This document shows, piece by piece, positions 18,330 through 26,963 of a stretch of DNA of 64,000 nt. How positions within the stretch are numbered: position 1 is the stretch's first letter; each line of letters begins with the position of its first letter. The position numbers were made by a program, and so were the translations under genes. Source of the stretch: a bacterium (GTDB lineage Bacteria > Verrucomicrobiota > Verrucomicrobiia > Limisphaerales > J093); the NCBI GenBank assembly GCA_021780105.1, contig JAJXZJ010000023.1:117202-181201 (forward strand), written 5' to 3'. Under the pieces are notes generated by a model. That model made no database searches. It had not been told where the DNA came from and saw nothing but the letters and a program-made list of their open reading frames with translations.

Positions 18330-19214
18330 TTATTTGCCGTAGTCGCGGACGTAATCAATGCACTTGGTGATCTCCGGCACGCTGTTGTCCCAGTGGTATT
18401 CGTATTCGATGGAGATGTTGCCGTCGAAGCCTTGCGCCTTGAGTTCGTCCAGGCAGGCTTTGATCTCGCCGACACCGGTGCCGTAGGGCACGTCGTGCGC
18501 GTCCAGCTTGCCGAACTCGTTCAGATCCTTCAGGTGCAGGCTGATGATGCGGCCCTTCAGCACGCGCAACGCGTCCACGGGATTGATGCCCGAACGGGTC
18601 CAGTGGCCGGTGTCGGCGCAGGCGCCGATGCGGTGGTCGCGGCCCGTCACCAGGCCGGCGATGTAATAGGGGTTCCAGACCTTGTAATTGGGATTCTTGA
18701 TGTTGCCCGGATGGTCGTGGTAGCCGACGCAGATGTCGTATTCCTTGACGAGCTTCTCGATCGTGTTGATGGACTCGGTGGATTCCGTGGTCACGGCGCG
18801 AAGGCCGAGTTTTTTGGCGAATTCAAACACCTTGCGCGCGCCGGCCTCGTCCTCCGGAATGCCGACCACGCCGTAGTTTACCGGCAGGATGTGATATTCG
18901 GCGAGCTTGGCCTTCAGCTTGGCGACCACCACATCCACCTGCGGCGAATTGTGGTCCACAGTCAGGTTCGGGTCTTCCTGGCTCAGTTTCTGGCCGGGAA
19001 AAAACTCGATGACCTTGCCGCCGGCCTGCGCGGTTTTCTCGATGGCTTCAAACGCGGTGAACCGGTTGAACGAATACGCCTGGCAGCCGATGGCAAACCC
19101 GCCGGTTTTGTAGTCGTCGGGAATCTTCGGTTCGGCCAGCGCGGTGAACGAGGTGAACGTTGCCAGGGCGGCCAGGGCCAGCCCGCAACCTGCGAAATGC
19201 TTCCAGTTTTTCAT
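18330..19214 (-). CDS. Secreted sugar phosphate isomerase/epimerase-like TIM-barrel protein
   Basis: The 294-residue protein belongs to the xylose-isomerase-like TIM-barrel superfamily (AP endonuclease 2 fold), whose members isomerise or epimerise sugars with a divalent metal. After a signal peptide (MKNWKHFAGC to SFTALA) come GCQAYSFN, GKVIEFFPG, VTTESTES, VGYHDHPGN, ACADTGHW, ISLHLKD and SIEYEYHWDN, which supply the expected His, Asp and Glu metal ligands at strand ends. Export is unusual for sugar isomerases but frequent for this family in Planctomycetes and Verrucomicrobia, where substrate is mostly unknown. A terminator follows the gene. Confidence 0.82.
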   Translation of the reverse strand: MKNWKHFAGCGLALAALATFTSFTALAEPKIPDDYKTGGFAIGCQAYSFNRFTAFEAIEKTAQAGGKVIEFFPGQKLSQEDPNLTVDHNSPQVDVVVAKLKAKLAEYHILPVNYGVVGIPEDEAGARKVFEFAKKLGLRAVTTESTESINTIEKLVKEYDICVGYHDHPGNIKNPNYKVWNPYYIAGLVTGRDHRIGACADTGHWTRSGINPVDALRVLKGRIISLHLKDLNEFGKLDAHDVPYGTGVGEIKACLDELKAQGFDGNISIEYEYHWDNSVPEITKCIDYVRDYGK

Positions 19215-19507
19215 GAGTCAACTTGTGAATTCCCGCAGCCGCGCGGCAACCGGCCGCGTCCCAATTCTGCGGGTTGCGACGCAGTGCATCGCCAAAGCCA
19301 CGGTGTGTCAAAACAAAACGCGTCGCCGCGGGGCGGGTTCCGGCCGGTTCCGCGTTCCTTCACCGTGATTGCCCCCCTCTCCCGTGTCCGGCGTTCCCCC
19401 ACCCTTCAGCGGCCCCCCCCGGGCTCCCGAACCGCGCGCCGGCGGGCCAAACTCGGCACACCGCTTTCATCGGACATCCATAATACTAATATTAACAGTA
19501 AGAAAAA

Positions 19508-19523
19508 AAATGCAATTGCATTT
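19508..19523. promoter_or_regulatory. Perfect 16-bp palindrome, candidate operator
   Basis: AAATGCAATTGCATTT is its own reverse complement. It lies 42 nt before the FadL-type start codon, just upstream of the proposed -35 (TTGAAC at 19525-19530). Two-fold symmetry suits binding of a dimeric regulator. No regulator gene is adjacent, so the partner is unknown. Confidence 0.45.
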
Positions 19524-19524
19524 A

Positions 19525-19553
19525 TTGAACAGATTTGATCAAATTTGTGTATC
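19525..19553 (+). promoter_or_regulatory. Putative promoter with internal palindrome before the FadL-type gene
   Basis: TTGAAC (19525-19530), 17 nt, TGTATC (19548-19553). The spacer holds a second perfect palindrome, ATTTGATCAAAT at 19533-19544, a good position for a repressor that blocks polymerase. The -10 is a poor match, so the assignment is tentative. Confidence 0.35.
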
Positions 19554-19564
19554 AAGTTTTAAGA

Positions 19565-20815
19565 ATGAAAACGTCAATTTTGCTAATCACTGGCGCCGTG
19601 GCCACCGCGACGGCCACCTTCACGTCCTTTGCCACCAACGGAGACGACCTCATCGGGGTTGGCCCGATTTCCCGCGCCATGGGTGGCGTGGGCGTGGCCG
19701 CGCCGCAGGATGCCATCAGCGCCGTCTTCGCCAATCCGGCCGCCATGTGTTTCACGCCCGGTTGCGCCTACTCGGAGGTCAACTTCGCGGGCACGTTGTT
19801 CATGCCGCAGACCTCCGCGCGGGAGACCTTGGGGCCGAACACGTTCGCAGCGGACAGCAAGCAGAACGTGTATGCGATTCCGGCCATCGGCCTTTCCGTG
19901 CCGATCGATCCGGTCACCCGCCGCTGGCGCTTTGGCCTGGCGGCCTACGGCGTCACGGGCCTGGGCGTTGACTATCGCGGAACGCCGATCGAGTCGTCCC
20001 AGCTTCCCGGCTCGTTCAGCAGTCTGATGATCATGAAGTTCGCGCCGTCGGTTTCCTACCAGGCGCTGCCAAACCTGTCGTTCGGCGCGGCGTTCCACAT
20101 TGACTACGCGACCCTCGATCTGGGCAACGGCAGTTCGCCCACCTACGGCTTCGGCGGACAACTGGGCGTGCTCTGGCAGCCGGTGCCGAAGCTTTCCGTC
20201 GGGCTGACCTACATCACGCCGCAGAGCACCACATTCGATAACGTCATCAAGTATCCCACCGGGGCCACTTCGTATGACTGGCGAAACCTGGAGCTCCAGT
20301 CGCCGAACACCGTCGGCCTCGGCATCGCGTATTCGTTCTTCGAGGACCGATTGTTGACCGAAGTGGACGGCAAATATCTGAACTGGGGCGGCGCCACCGG
20401 CTACAAGGACTTTGGCTGGCAGGACCAGTGGGTGGTTGGCGTGGGCCTGCAGTTTGCCGCCATTCCGCACAAGCTCTTCGTCCGGGCAGGCTATAACTAC
20501 GGCAAGAATCCGGTCCGGGTGAACAACGGCTGGAATCCGGATCCCAACGACATGACCACCGGCCACAATGTCCAAGGCAGCTATTTCCCGCCGGTTGCCT
20601 ACGAATCCTTCCGCCTCATTGGCTTTCCGGCCGTGGTGGAACACCATCTGACCGCCGGCATCGGCTATGCGTTTTCCGAGAAGTTCGAGGTGAACGCCGG
20701 CTACATGCATGCCTTCAGCAACGACATCAGCGAAGAAAGCGCCGGCTCCTACGCCACGCTCCAATCCACGTTGAGCGAAGACAGCGCCGAATTTGGCATA
20801 ACCTGGCGTTTCTGA
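19565..20815 (+). CDS. FadL/OmpP1-family outer membrane transport protein
   Basis: The 416-residue protein is an outer-membrane beta-barrel of the FadL/TodX family, which passes long-chain fatty acids or other hydrophobic compounds. A signal peptide (MKTSILLITG to SFATN) is followed by the family N-terminal hatch pattern, SRAMGGVGVAAPQDAISAVF and NPAAM. Alternating beta strands run to the end and the last residue is Phe (ITWRF), the usual barrel signal. The ATG at 19565 is chosen over an in-frame TTG 30 nt upstream. AT-rich palindromes precede it and may regulate it. Substrate is not known. Confidence 0.86.
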   Translation: MKTSILLITGAVATATATFTSFATNGDDLIGVGPISRAMGGVGVAAPQDAISAVFANPAAMCFTPGCAYSEVNFAGTLFMPQTSARETLGPNTFAADSKQNVYAIPAIGLSVPIDPVTRRWRFGLAAYGVTGLGVDYRGTPIESSQLPGSFSSLMIMKFAPSVSYQALPNLSFGAAFHIDYATLDLGNGSSPTYGFGGQLGVLWQPVPKLSVGLTYITPQSTTFDNVIKYPTGATSYDWRNLELQSPNTVGLGIAYSFFEDRLLTEVDGKYLNWGGATGYKDFGWQDQWVVGVGLQFAAIPHKLFVRAGYNYGKNPVRVNNGWNPDPNDMTTGHNVQGSYFPPVAYESFRLIGFPAVVEHHLTAGIGYAFSEKFEVNAGYMHAFSNDISEESAGSYATLQSTLSEDSAEFGITWRF

Positions 20816-20882
20816 CCTGCTGCTGCGCTCCAAGCGGGATGGCCCGGCCTGGAGCAGTCTGCCAGACAGCCGATGCCCCGCA

Positions 20883-21545
20883 ATGCGTTTGAACCTCCAG
20901 TTAACGAGCTTGAGCCTGCTGGCAGCGCTGTGGGCCGGTTGCGCCAGCATGCCCTCCTCGCCGGGCAGCGACCCCTCCCTGCCCGCTCCACAGGACAAGG
21001 CGGAACGCGCCTACCTCGGCCTGGCGGCTGACGCGAGCGCGTTCAAACTCGAAGAGGTGCAGTGCGAAATGCTCGTGGTGGACTTCTTCGACATGTATTG
21101 CCACGTCTGTCAGAGCGGCGCCAAACACATGGACGCGCTCTACCATCTGGTGCAGGACCGCGGCCTGGGCAACCGGATCAAGTTCGTGGGCATCGGCGTC
21201 GGGGACACGCCGCTTGAGGTCGCCATGTTCAAAGACAAGCTGCACGTCCCGTTCCCGGTTTTTCCGGACCGCAAGGCTGTCATCGCCCGACAATACGGCG
21301 ACATCCGTGTTCCCAGCGTCGTCGCGCTGGTGCATCGTGACGGCAAGTTCGAGGTCATTCACCGGAGCACCGGTTTGCCGGAGCATCCGGAGGAATTTCT
21401 CGAACATCTGCAAAACCAGGCGGCGCACCCCGAAGCATCCCGGCAAAGCCGGGCGGACCGGTTCAACTCCGCCACGTGCGCAGGCCCGCCCGGCCACTGC
21501 ACGCGATCGGATCTTCGTTTATCAGAAGTAACCGCGGTTCGTTGA
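20883..21545 (+). CDS. Thioredoxin-like lipoprotein
   Basis: The 220-residue protein has a lipoprotein signal with lipobox LWAGC (Cys20), so it is membrane-anchored outside the cytoplasm. A thioredoxin fold follows: VVDFFDMYCHVC with the redox pair Cys73 and Cys76, FVGIGVGD, and the cis-proline loop VPSVVALVHRDG. It resembles TlpA/ResA-type proteins that reduce or rearrange disulfides, or act in cytochrome c maturation. The last 40 residues are polar and look unrelated to the fold. The peroxiredoxin gene begins 39 nt downstream, so the two may form one redox unit. Confidence 0.78.
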   Translation: MRLNLQLTSLSLLAALWAGCASMPSSPGSDPSLPAPQDKAERAYLGLAADASAFKLEEVQCEMLVVDFFDMYCHVCQSGAKHMDALYHLVQDRGLGNRIKFVGIGVGDTPLEVAMFKDKLHVPFPVFPDRKAVIARQYGDIRVPSVVALVHRDGKFEVIHRSTGLPEHPEEFLEHLQNQAAHPEASRQSRADRFNSATCAGPPGHCTRSDLRLSEVTAVR

Positions 21546-21583
21546 GCTTGCGGCGCGACAACGCCGCGGGCAAGGTTGCCCCC

Positions 21584-22177
21584 ATGAAATTTCTCGGCGT
21601 TTTGCTGCTGATCCTCGGTTGGACGGGCGCCGCCACAGGCCGCGCGGCGGATGACAACGACGTCACGCCGCTCATTTTTTCTCCCGGCCACCTGAAACCG
21701 GTGGACAGCGTCCTGAAGGTGAAAGTCGGCGAAAAAGCTCCCACCTTCAGTCTGCCGGCAGTCACGGGCGGCCGCGTCGCGCTGGCCGGCTTCCGCGGCA
21801 GGAAGAACGTCCTCATCTCATTTGTGCCCGCCGCGTTTACTCCGGTGTGCTCCGCCCAATGGCCCGGCTATCAACTGGCCCGGGACATGTTTGACCAGCG
21901 TGACGTTGTGCTGCTTGGCATCACCACCGACAACATTCCCAGCCTGTATGCCTGGACGCGGGCGATGGGCGGCGTCTGGTTCCCCGTGCTCTCGGACTTC
22001 TATCCGCACGGCGAGGTGGCCAGGAAATTTGGCGTCCTGCGCTCGGACGGCATGGCGGAGCGCGCCCTGTTTCTGGTGGACAAACGCGGGGTCATCCGCT
22101 GGATTGACGTCCACGACATCAACCAACGCCCGCCGCTTGAGGACCTCGAACAGGCGTTGGAAAAGCTCCCCCGGTAG
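21584..22177 (+). CDS. Exported peroxiredoxin (AhpC/TSA family)
   Basis: The 197-residue protein has a signal peptide (MKFLGVLLLI to GRAAD) and an AhpC/TSA domain. VKVGEKAPTFSLPAV opens the domain and FTPVCSAQ carries the peroxidatic Cys89 with the conserved Thr86. The partner arginine lies within RAMGGVWFPVLSD-like sequence region or just after it (GMAERALFLVD). It would reduce peroxides in the periplasm. The ATG at 21584 is set by the signal peptide; the frame is open further upstream. The thioredoxin-like lipoprotein encoded just upstream is a plausible reductant. Confidence 0.85.
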   Translation: MKFLGVLLLILGWTGAATGRAADDNDVTPLIFSPGHLKPVDSVLKVKVGEKAPTFSLPAVTGGRVALAGFRGRKNVLISFVPAAFTPVCSAQWPGYQLARDMFDQRDVVLLGITTDNIPSLYAWTRAMGGVWFPVLSDFYPHGEVARKFGVLRSDGMAERALFLVDKRGVIRWIDVHDINQRPPLEDLEQALEKLPR

Positions 22178-22292
22178 CACACGACCGCGGTGAACCGCCG
22201 GAGCGCGTGAACGGAGCCAGCGCGCGAACATCGCTGCCTTCGCCCGTCGGACCGGGTTCATGATCGGGAGCCGTAATGGACTTTCACCAGGC

Positions 22293-22320
22293 TTGCCACG
22301 ACCCGCGCGCTGCTTAAAAT
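22293..22320 (+). promoter_or_regulatory. Leaderless-type promoter of the MFS transporter gene
   Basis: TTGCCA at 22293-22298, 16 nt, TAAAAT at 22315-22320, then 6 nt to the GTG start at 22327. Both hexamers are good matches to the sigma-70 consensus, and the spacing predicts an mRNA starting at the GTG. Confidence 0.6.
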
Positions 22321-22326
22321 CTGGAC

Positions 22327-23613
22327 GTGCAAACCACCTCCTGGCGTCAGGGCGTCACACGCTATCAATGGCTGGTGTTGTTCGTCGCCTGGCTCGGCTG
22401 GGTGTTCGACTCGATGGACGCCACCATTTATGCGCTGGTGCTCCAACCCGCCTTGCACGATCTGCTTCACGTGCCCGGCGGCGCTCCCGTCACCGACAAA
22501 ATGATCGGGCAGACCGGCGGCGTCATTTTCTCCGTGTTCCTGGTTGGCTGGGCGCTGGGCGGCATTCTCTTCGGGATGGTGGCCGATTTTTGCGGGCGCA
22601 CGAAAACACTCGTCTTCACCATCCTGATATACGCCGTGTTTACGGGCATGGCGGCGCTGTCGCAAACCTGGTGGCAGCTCGGATTGTTCCGGTTCCTCAC
22701 CGCGCTCGGCATCGGCGGCGAATGGGCCGCCGGCGCCGCGCTCGTGGCGGAAGTCTGGCCCGAAAGCCAGCGGACCCGTGCCGCCGGCCTGCTCCAATCC
22801 GCCTGGGCGGCCGGCTTTCTCGCCGCGGCGCTCATCACGCTGGCCCTGCGCGGCTGCGGCTGGCGGGCGGTTTTCCTCGTGGGCGTGGCCCCCGCCGTGG
22901 TGGCGCTGTTCCTGCGCCTCTGGGTGAAGGAACCGGAACGCTGGGTTCATGCCCGCGCCGTCCAGGCTGCGCCCGGCCGCCGCCTAACCGGTCAACTGGC
23001 GGCGCTGTTTGCGCCGGACTTGATACGCGCCACGCTGGTGGGGTCGGGACTGGCCTTCGTGGCCGTGTTCGGCCTTTGGGGCGCCACGAACTGGGCGCCC
23101 ACGCTCATCCGCAGCCTGCCCGGCCTGGACGGTTTGGACGCCGCCGCGGTGACCGAACGGGTCAGTTACGCCACGATGCTGCTGAACGTCGGCGCCCTCG
23201 CCGGCTATCTGAGCTTTGGGCCGCTGGCGGATCGCTGGGGGCGGCGTGCCGCGTTTGCCCTGATGTGCCTCGGCAGCCTGGTGCTGCTGCCGGTGACTTT
23301 TCTGGCGCCACGAAGCTATGCCCATGTCCTGGTCCTGCTGCCGCTCCTGGGTTTTTTCAACAACGGCATTTTCAGCGGCTTTCCCATCTACCTGCCGGAA
23401 CTGTATCCGACCCGCCTCCGCGCCACGGGGGCAGGCTTCTGTTTCAACGCCGGGCGCGTGCTCGCCGCGGCGGGGCCGCTGGTGACCGGGCAGCTCGTGG
23501 CCACGCTGGGCAGTCTCGGCCGCGCGGCCAGCGTCATTGCCGCGATTTACCTGGTCGGCCTGCTGCTGCTCCCGTTCGCGCGCGAAACCCGCGGCCAGCC
23601 CCTGCCGGACTGA
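22327..23613 (+). CDS. MFS transporter, metabolite:H+ symporter type
   Basis: The 428-residue protein has 12 predicted membrane helices and the signatures of the major facilitator superfamily. WVFDSMDATIYALV in helix 1 and GRTKTLVFT in the loop after helix 2 match the aromatic-acid/metabolite symporter group; LFRFLTALGIGGEWAAGAAL in helices 4-5 and YLPELYPTRLRATG between helices 10 and 11 are typical of the same group. It would import an organic acid or sugar-acid-like substrate. The GTG start is supported by a promoter ending 6 nt upstream. No catabolic enzyme is adjacent to suggest a substrate. Confidence 0.87.
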   Translation: MQTTSWRQGVTRYQWLVLFVAWLGWVFDSMDATIYALVLQPALHDLLHVPGGAPVTDKMIGQTGGVIFSVFLVGWALGGILFGMVADFCGRTKTLVFTILIYAVFTGMAALSQTWWQLGLFRFLTALGIGGEWAAGAALVAEVWPESQRTRAAGLLQSAWAAGFLAAALITLALRGCGWRAVFLVGVAPAVVALFLRLWVKEPERWVHARAVQAAPGRRLTGQLAALFAPDLIRATLVGSGLAFVAVFGLWGATNWAPTLIRSLPGLDGLDAAAVTERVSYATMLLNVGALAGYLSFGPLADRWGRRAAFALMCLGSLVLLPVTFLAPRSYAHVLVLLPLLGFFNNGIFSGFPIYLPELYPTRLRATGAGFCFNAGRVLAAAGPLVTGQLVATLGSLGRAASVIAAIYLVGLLLLPFARETRGQPLPD

Positions 23614-23708
23614 CCGGCACGCCGGAGTTCCGCGCGGCGGCGCGGCCGGGTCCGCGGCCTGGGAAGCGCGTTGGATGAACAATCAGCTTGCTAATTTCGT
23701 CTTTCAGC

Positions 23709-23736
23709 TTGTCGAATCGAAAGAACCAAGTAAACT
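23709..23736 (+). promoter_or_regulatory. Putative promoter of the PSD1/DUF1501 operon
   Basis: TTGTCG (23709-23714), 16 nt, TAAACT (23731-23736). A transcript would start near 23743, leaving about 17 nt before the ATG at 23760. It lies in a locally AT-rich stretch between two transcription units. Confidence 0.5.
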
Positions 23737-23759
23737 GGGTTCATTCAAACGATTACCTG

Positions 23760-26700
23760 ATGGCAGCGCACACGGGCATGACCGGATACCGGCCACAGGC
23801 GGGGCACAGGTTGCCAGCGCCGGTCGCGGCCCGCTGGCTGTTCGTGCCACTGGTTGCCACGCTGCTGACCGCGTTGGCCGCCGCCCCAGCCCCGCCCGCC
23901 GGAGTGACGCCAGGGCCGGACACAATCGGTTTCAACCAGTTCATCCGGCCGATTCTGGCCGACAATTGTTTCACCTGCCACGGCTTTGACGCCAGCCAGC
24001 GCAAGGCTGGCCTCCGGCTTGACACCGCCGATGGCGAAACCGGCGTGTTGAAGGACGGCAAACAGGCGATCAAGCCCGGCGATCTCAACGGCAGCGAACT
24101 CTGGCGGCGCGTCAACGCCACCGATCCCGCCGTGCGGATGCCCCCGCCGGAGGCGGACAAGCAGCTCAAGCCGGAGGACGTCACCCTGATTGGACGCTGG
24201 ATCGAGCAAGGCGCGGTTTACGAGAAACACTGGGCTTTCGTGCCGCCGATCCGGCCGGAGCTGCCAGCGGTCAAACAAACCAACTGGCCACGGAACGGCA
24301 TTGACCGCTTCATTCTGGCCAGGCTGGAATCGCGGCACCTCCAGCCGTCGGCCGCGGCCGCGAAGGAAACCTTGATCCGGCGCGTCACGCTGGACCTCAC
24401 CGGATTGCCGCCGACACTGGACGAGGTGAACGCCTTTCTCGCCGACACCAACGCCGGCGCCTACGAGCGGGTCGTGGACCGGTTGCTCGCGTCGCCGCAT
24501 TACGGCGAACAAATGGCGCGCAACTGGCTCGACGTGGCGCGCTACGGCGACACGCACGGGCTGCACCTCGACAACGAGCGTTCGATGTGGCCCTACCGCG
24601 ACTGGGTCGTGAGGGCGTTCAACGAAAACCTTCCCTATGACCAATTCACGGTCTGGCAGCTCGCGGGCGACCTGCTGCCCAATCCGACGCGCGAGCAGCT
24701 CGTCGCCTCCGGCTTCAACCGCTGCAACGTGTCCACCAGCGAGGGCGGCGCCATTGACGAAGAGTTTCAGGTTCGTTACGCCGTGGACCGTGTGACCACG
24801 ACTTCGACCGCCTGGATGGGCCTGACCCTGGGTTGCGCGGTCTGTCACGACCACAAGCTCGACCCGATCTCGCAAAAGGAATTCTACGAGGTGTTCTCGA
24901 TCTTCAACAACATCGCCGAAAAGGCGATGGACGGAAACGCCCTGCTGCCGCCGCCATCGTTGAAGCTGCCTTCGCCGGAGCAGGAACAGCAGCTCAAGGA
25001 TTTCGACGCCCGCCTCGCTGAACTGGAGAAACAGCAGCGCGAAGCGGTGGCGAAAATGAATTACACCGACCCGGCGGCAGTCACGAACGCGCCAAAGCCT
25101 GAACCAAAGGAAGTGGTCTGGGTGGACGACGATTTTCCCACCGGCGCCAACGCGCAAGTGAACGCGGGCAATTCGTCGAACCGATGGATCACCGCGGCTG
25201 AAGGCCTGGTGTTCAGCGGCCGGCGGGCAATCCAGCGCAAGGACCAGGGGCTGAGCCAGGTTCTGTTCACGGTCACCAACGCGCCGCTGGCAGTGGGCGG
25301 CGGCGACCGGCTGTTCGCCTACGTTTATCTGGATCCCAAGAACCCGCCCAAGGCGATCATGCTACAATTCCACGTGGACGGCTGGGACCACCGGGCAAAC
25401 TGGGGCGACGCCGACGCGATCACTCACGGCCAGAAAGGAACGCCAGAAAAGGTCCTCATGGGGCCGCTGCCGGCGGCCGGCAAATGGGTCCGCCTGGAGG
25501 TGGAAGCCGCGCGGCTCGGCCTTCGTCCCGGCACAAAAATAAACGGCATGGCGTTCACGCAATTCGACGGCAACAGCTATTGGGACAAGGCGGGCCTCGT
25601 GTCTGTGAACGATCCGGCGCTGGATCCGTCGCAATCGTTCATCGCCTGGGAGAAAGCCGGCCACGAACTCGGCGACCACGCGGACGCGCCCAGCGACATC
25701 AAGGACTTGCTCAAGAAAGACCCGGCGAAGCGCTCGGCAGCCGACCAAAAGAAACTCCGCGACCATTATCTTGCGGAAGTTTACGCAGCGCAGCAAACGG
25801 ATTTGCCTTCCCTCCGCGCCGAGCTGAAGTCCGTCCACGAAAAACGCGACGCCCTGGACAAAGCCATCCCGGCGACCATGATTTCGAAGGAACTCGACAA
25901 ACCGCGCCCGGCCTGGGTGCTCCTCCGCGGGGAATACGACAAGCACGGCGAGCCGGTCGGCCCCGGCGCGCCGGCGATTCTCCCGCCGCTGCCGCACGGC
26001 GACGTGACCAACCGGCTCACGTTCGCGCGCTGGCTCGTGAACCCGAAACACCCGCTTACGGCGCGCGTCACCGTGAACCGTTTCTGGCAGCAGTTCTTCG
26101 GCATCGGTATCGTGAAGACCACCGAGGATTTTGGCACGCGCGGCGAATGGCCGTCGCACCCCGAATTGCTGGACTGGCTGGCCACGGACTTCATTTCCAG
26201 CGGCTGGGATGTGAAACGGCTGGTTCGCTTGTTGGTCACATCCGCCACGTATCGGCAGGATTCGCGCGTGACGCCGGCACTGGAGCAGCTCGATCCGGAA
26301 AACCGCCTGCTCGCCCGCGGGCCGCGCTACCGCCTGGACGCCGAGGAACTGCGCGACAGCGCGCTGTTCGTCAGCGGACTTCTGAACCTGCGCATGGGCG
26401 GCCGCGGCGTGCGCTCCTACCAGCCGTCCGGCATTTGGGAGGCGGTCGGCTACACCTCCAGCAACACGGCGAAGTATGAACGGGACCACGGCGACGCCCT
26501 CTACCGCCGCAGTCTTTACCTGTTCTGGAAACGCACGGCAGCACCGCCGGAAATGATCACGTTTGACGCGCCTTCCCGCGAGGAATGCCGCGTCCGCCGC
26601 GAGCGCACCGACACCCCGTTGCAGGCGCTGTTGACGATGAATGACACCACGTTCTTCGAAGCCGCGCGCCACCTGGGCTACCGGATGCTGCACGAAGGCG

Positions 26701-26960
26701 GCGCCACCGACGCCGACCGGCTGCGCTACGGATTCCGTCTCGTGACGGCCCGCCCGCCGGCTGCGAGCGAAGGCGCCGTGCTGACCCAAAACCTCGACAC
26801 CGAGCGCGCCCTGTTTGCCGCCAACGAGGCCGCCGCGCACAAAGCCATCAACGTTGGCGAATCGCCGGTGCCGGGCGACGTGCCACCCGCGGAACTGGCC
26901 GCGTTCACAATGGTGGCCAATCTGCTCCTGAACTTGGATGAAGCCGTCACGAAGAACTGA
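23760..26960 (+). CDS. PSD1 and planctomycete cytochrome C domain-containing protein
   Basis: This 1066-residue exported protein has the domain order known from Planctomycetes and Verrucomicrobia. A hydrophobic N-terminal segment (about 25-45) is followed by a PSCyt1 c-type heme motif NCFTCHG (Cys70, Cys73, His74), a PSCyt2/DUF1549 domain (about 175-380; RVTLDLTGLPPT, WLDVARYGDTHG), a second CxxCH (GCAVCHDHK near 365), a concanavalin/LamG-like insert (about 455-615), a helical linker and the PSD1/DUF1553 domain (about 750-960; TARVTVNRFWQQFFG, SHPELLDWLA). Function in the family is not established; heme-linked periplasmic oxidation of a polymer or sugar is often proposed. The ATG at 23760 is chosen over an upstream TTG. 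First gene of a four-gene operon. Confidence 0.93.
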   Translation: MAAHTGMTGYRPQAGHRLPAPVAARWLFVPLVATLLTALAAAPAPPAGVTPGPDTIGFNQFIRPILADNCFTCHGFDASQRKAGLRLDTADGETGVLKDGKQAIKPGDLNGSELWRRVNATDPAVRMPPPEADKQLKPEDVTLIGRWIEQGAVYEKHWAFVPPIRPELPAVKQTNWPRNGIDRFILARLESRHLQPSAAAAKETLIRRVTLDLTGLPPTLDEVNAFLADTNAGAYERVVDRLLASPHYGEQMARNWLDVARYGDTHGLHLDNERSMWPYRDWVVRAFNENLPYDQFTVWQLAGDLLPNPTREQLVASGFNRCNVSTSEGGAIDEEFQVRYAVDRVTTTSTAWMGLTLGCAVCHDHKLDPISQKEFYEVFSIFNNIAEKAMDGNALLPPPSLKLPSPEQEQQLKDFDARLAELEKQQREAVAKMNYTDPAAVTNAPKPEPKEVVWVDDDFPTGANAQVNAGNSSNRWITAAEGLVFSGRRAIQRKDQGLSQVLFTVTNAPLAVGGGDRLFAYVYLDPKNPPKAIMLQFHVDGWDHRANWGDADAITHGQKGTPEKVLMGPLPAAGKWVRLEVEAARLGLRPGTKINGMAFTQFDGNSYWDKAGLVSVNDPALDPSQSFIAWEKAGHELGDHADAPSDIKDLLKKDPAKRSAADQKKLRDHYLAEVYAAQQTDLPSLRAELKSVHEKRDALDKAIPATMISKELDKPRPAWVLLRGEYDKHGEPVGPGAPAILPPLPHGDVTNRLTFARWLVNPKHPLTARVTVNRFWQQFFGIGIVKTTEDFGTRGEWPSHPELLDWLATDFISSGWDVKRLVRLLVTSATYRQDSRVTPALEQLDPENRLLARGPRYRLDAEELRDSALFVSGLLNLRMGGRGVRSYQPSGIWEAVGYTSSNTAKYERDHGDALYRRSLYLFWKRTAAPPEMITFDAPSREECRVRRERTDTPLQALLTMNDTTFFEAARHLGYRMLHEGGATDADRLRYGFRLVTARPPAASEGAVLTQNLDTERALFAANEAAAHKAINVGESPVPGDVPPAELAAFTMVANLLLNLDEAVTKN

Positions 26961-26963
26961 GCC

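Larger units (their letters stand above)
19215..19564. other. Intergenic region with AT-rich promoter upstream of the FadL-type gene
   Basis: The 350 bases separate two divergent genes. The half next to the isomerase-like gene is GC-rich with an 8-base C run near 19415 and nothing recognised. The last 90 bases before 19565 are strongly AT-rich, unlike the rest of the window, and hold two perfect palindromes and a possible promoter described separately. No small coding frame or RNA gene is supported. Confidence 0.5.

Noticed and set aside
19405..19420. Run of eight C residues as a phase-variable tract
   Set aside because: It lies in a noncoding part far from a start codon or promoter, so slippage there would have no clear effect.
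20816..20882. Inverted repeat GCTCCA...TGGAGC after the FadL-type gene as a terminator
   Set aside because: The loop is long and no T run follows, so termination is not supported.
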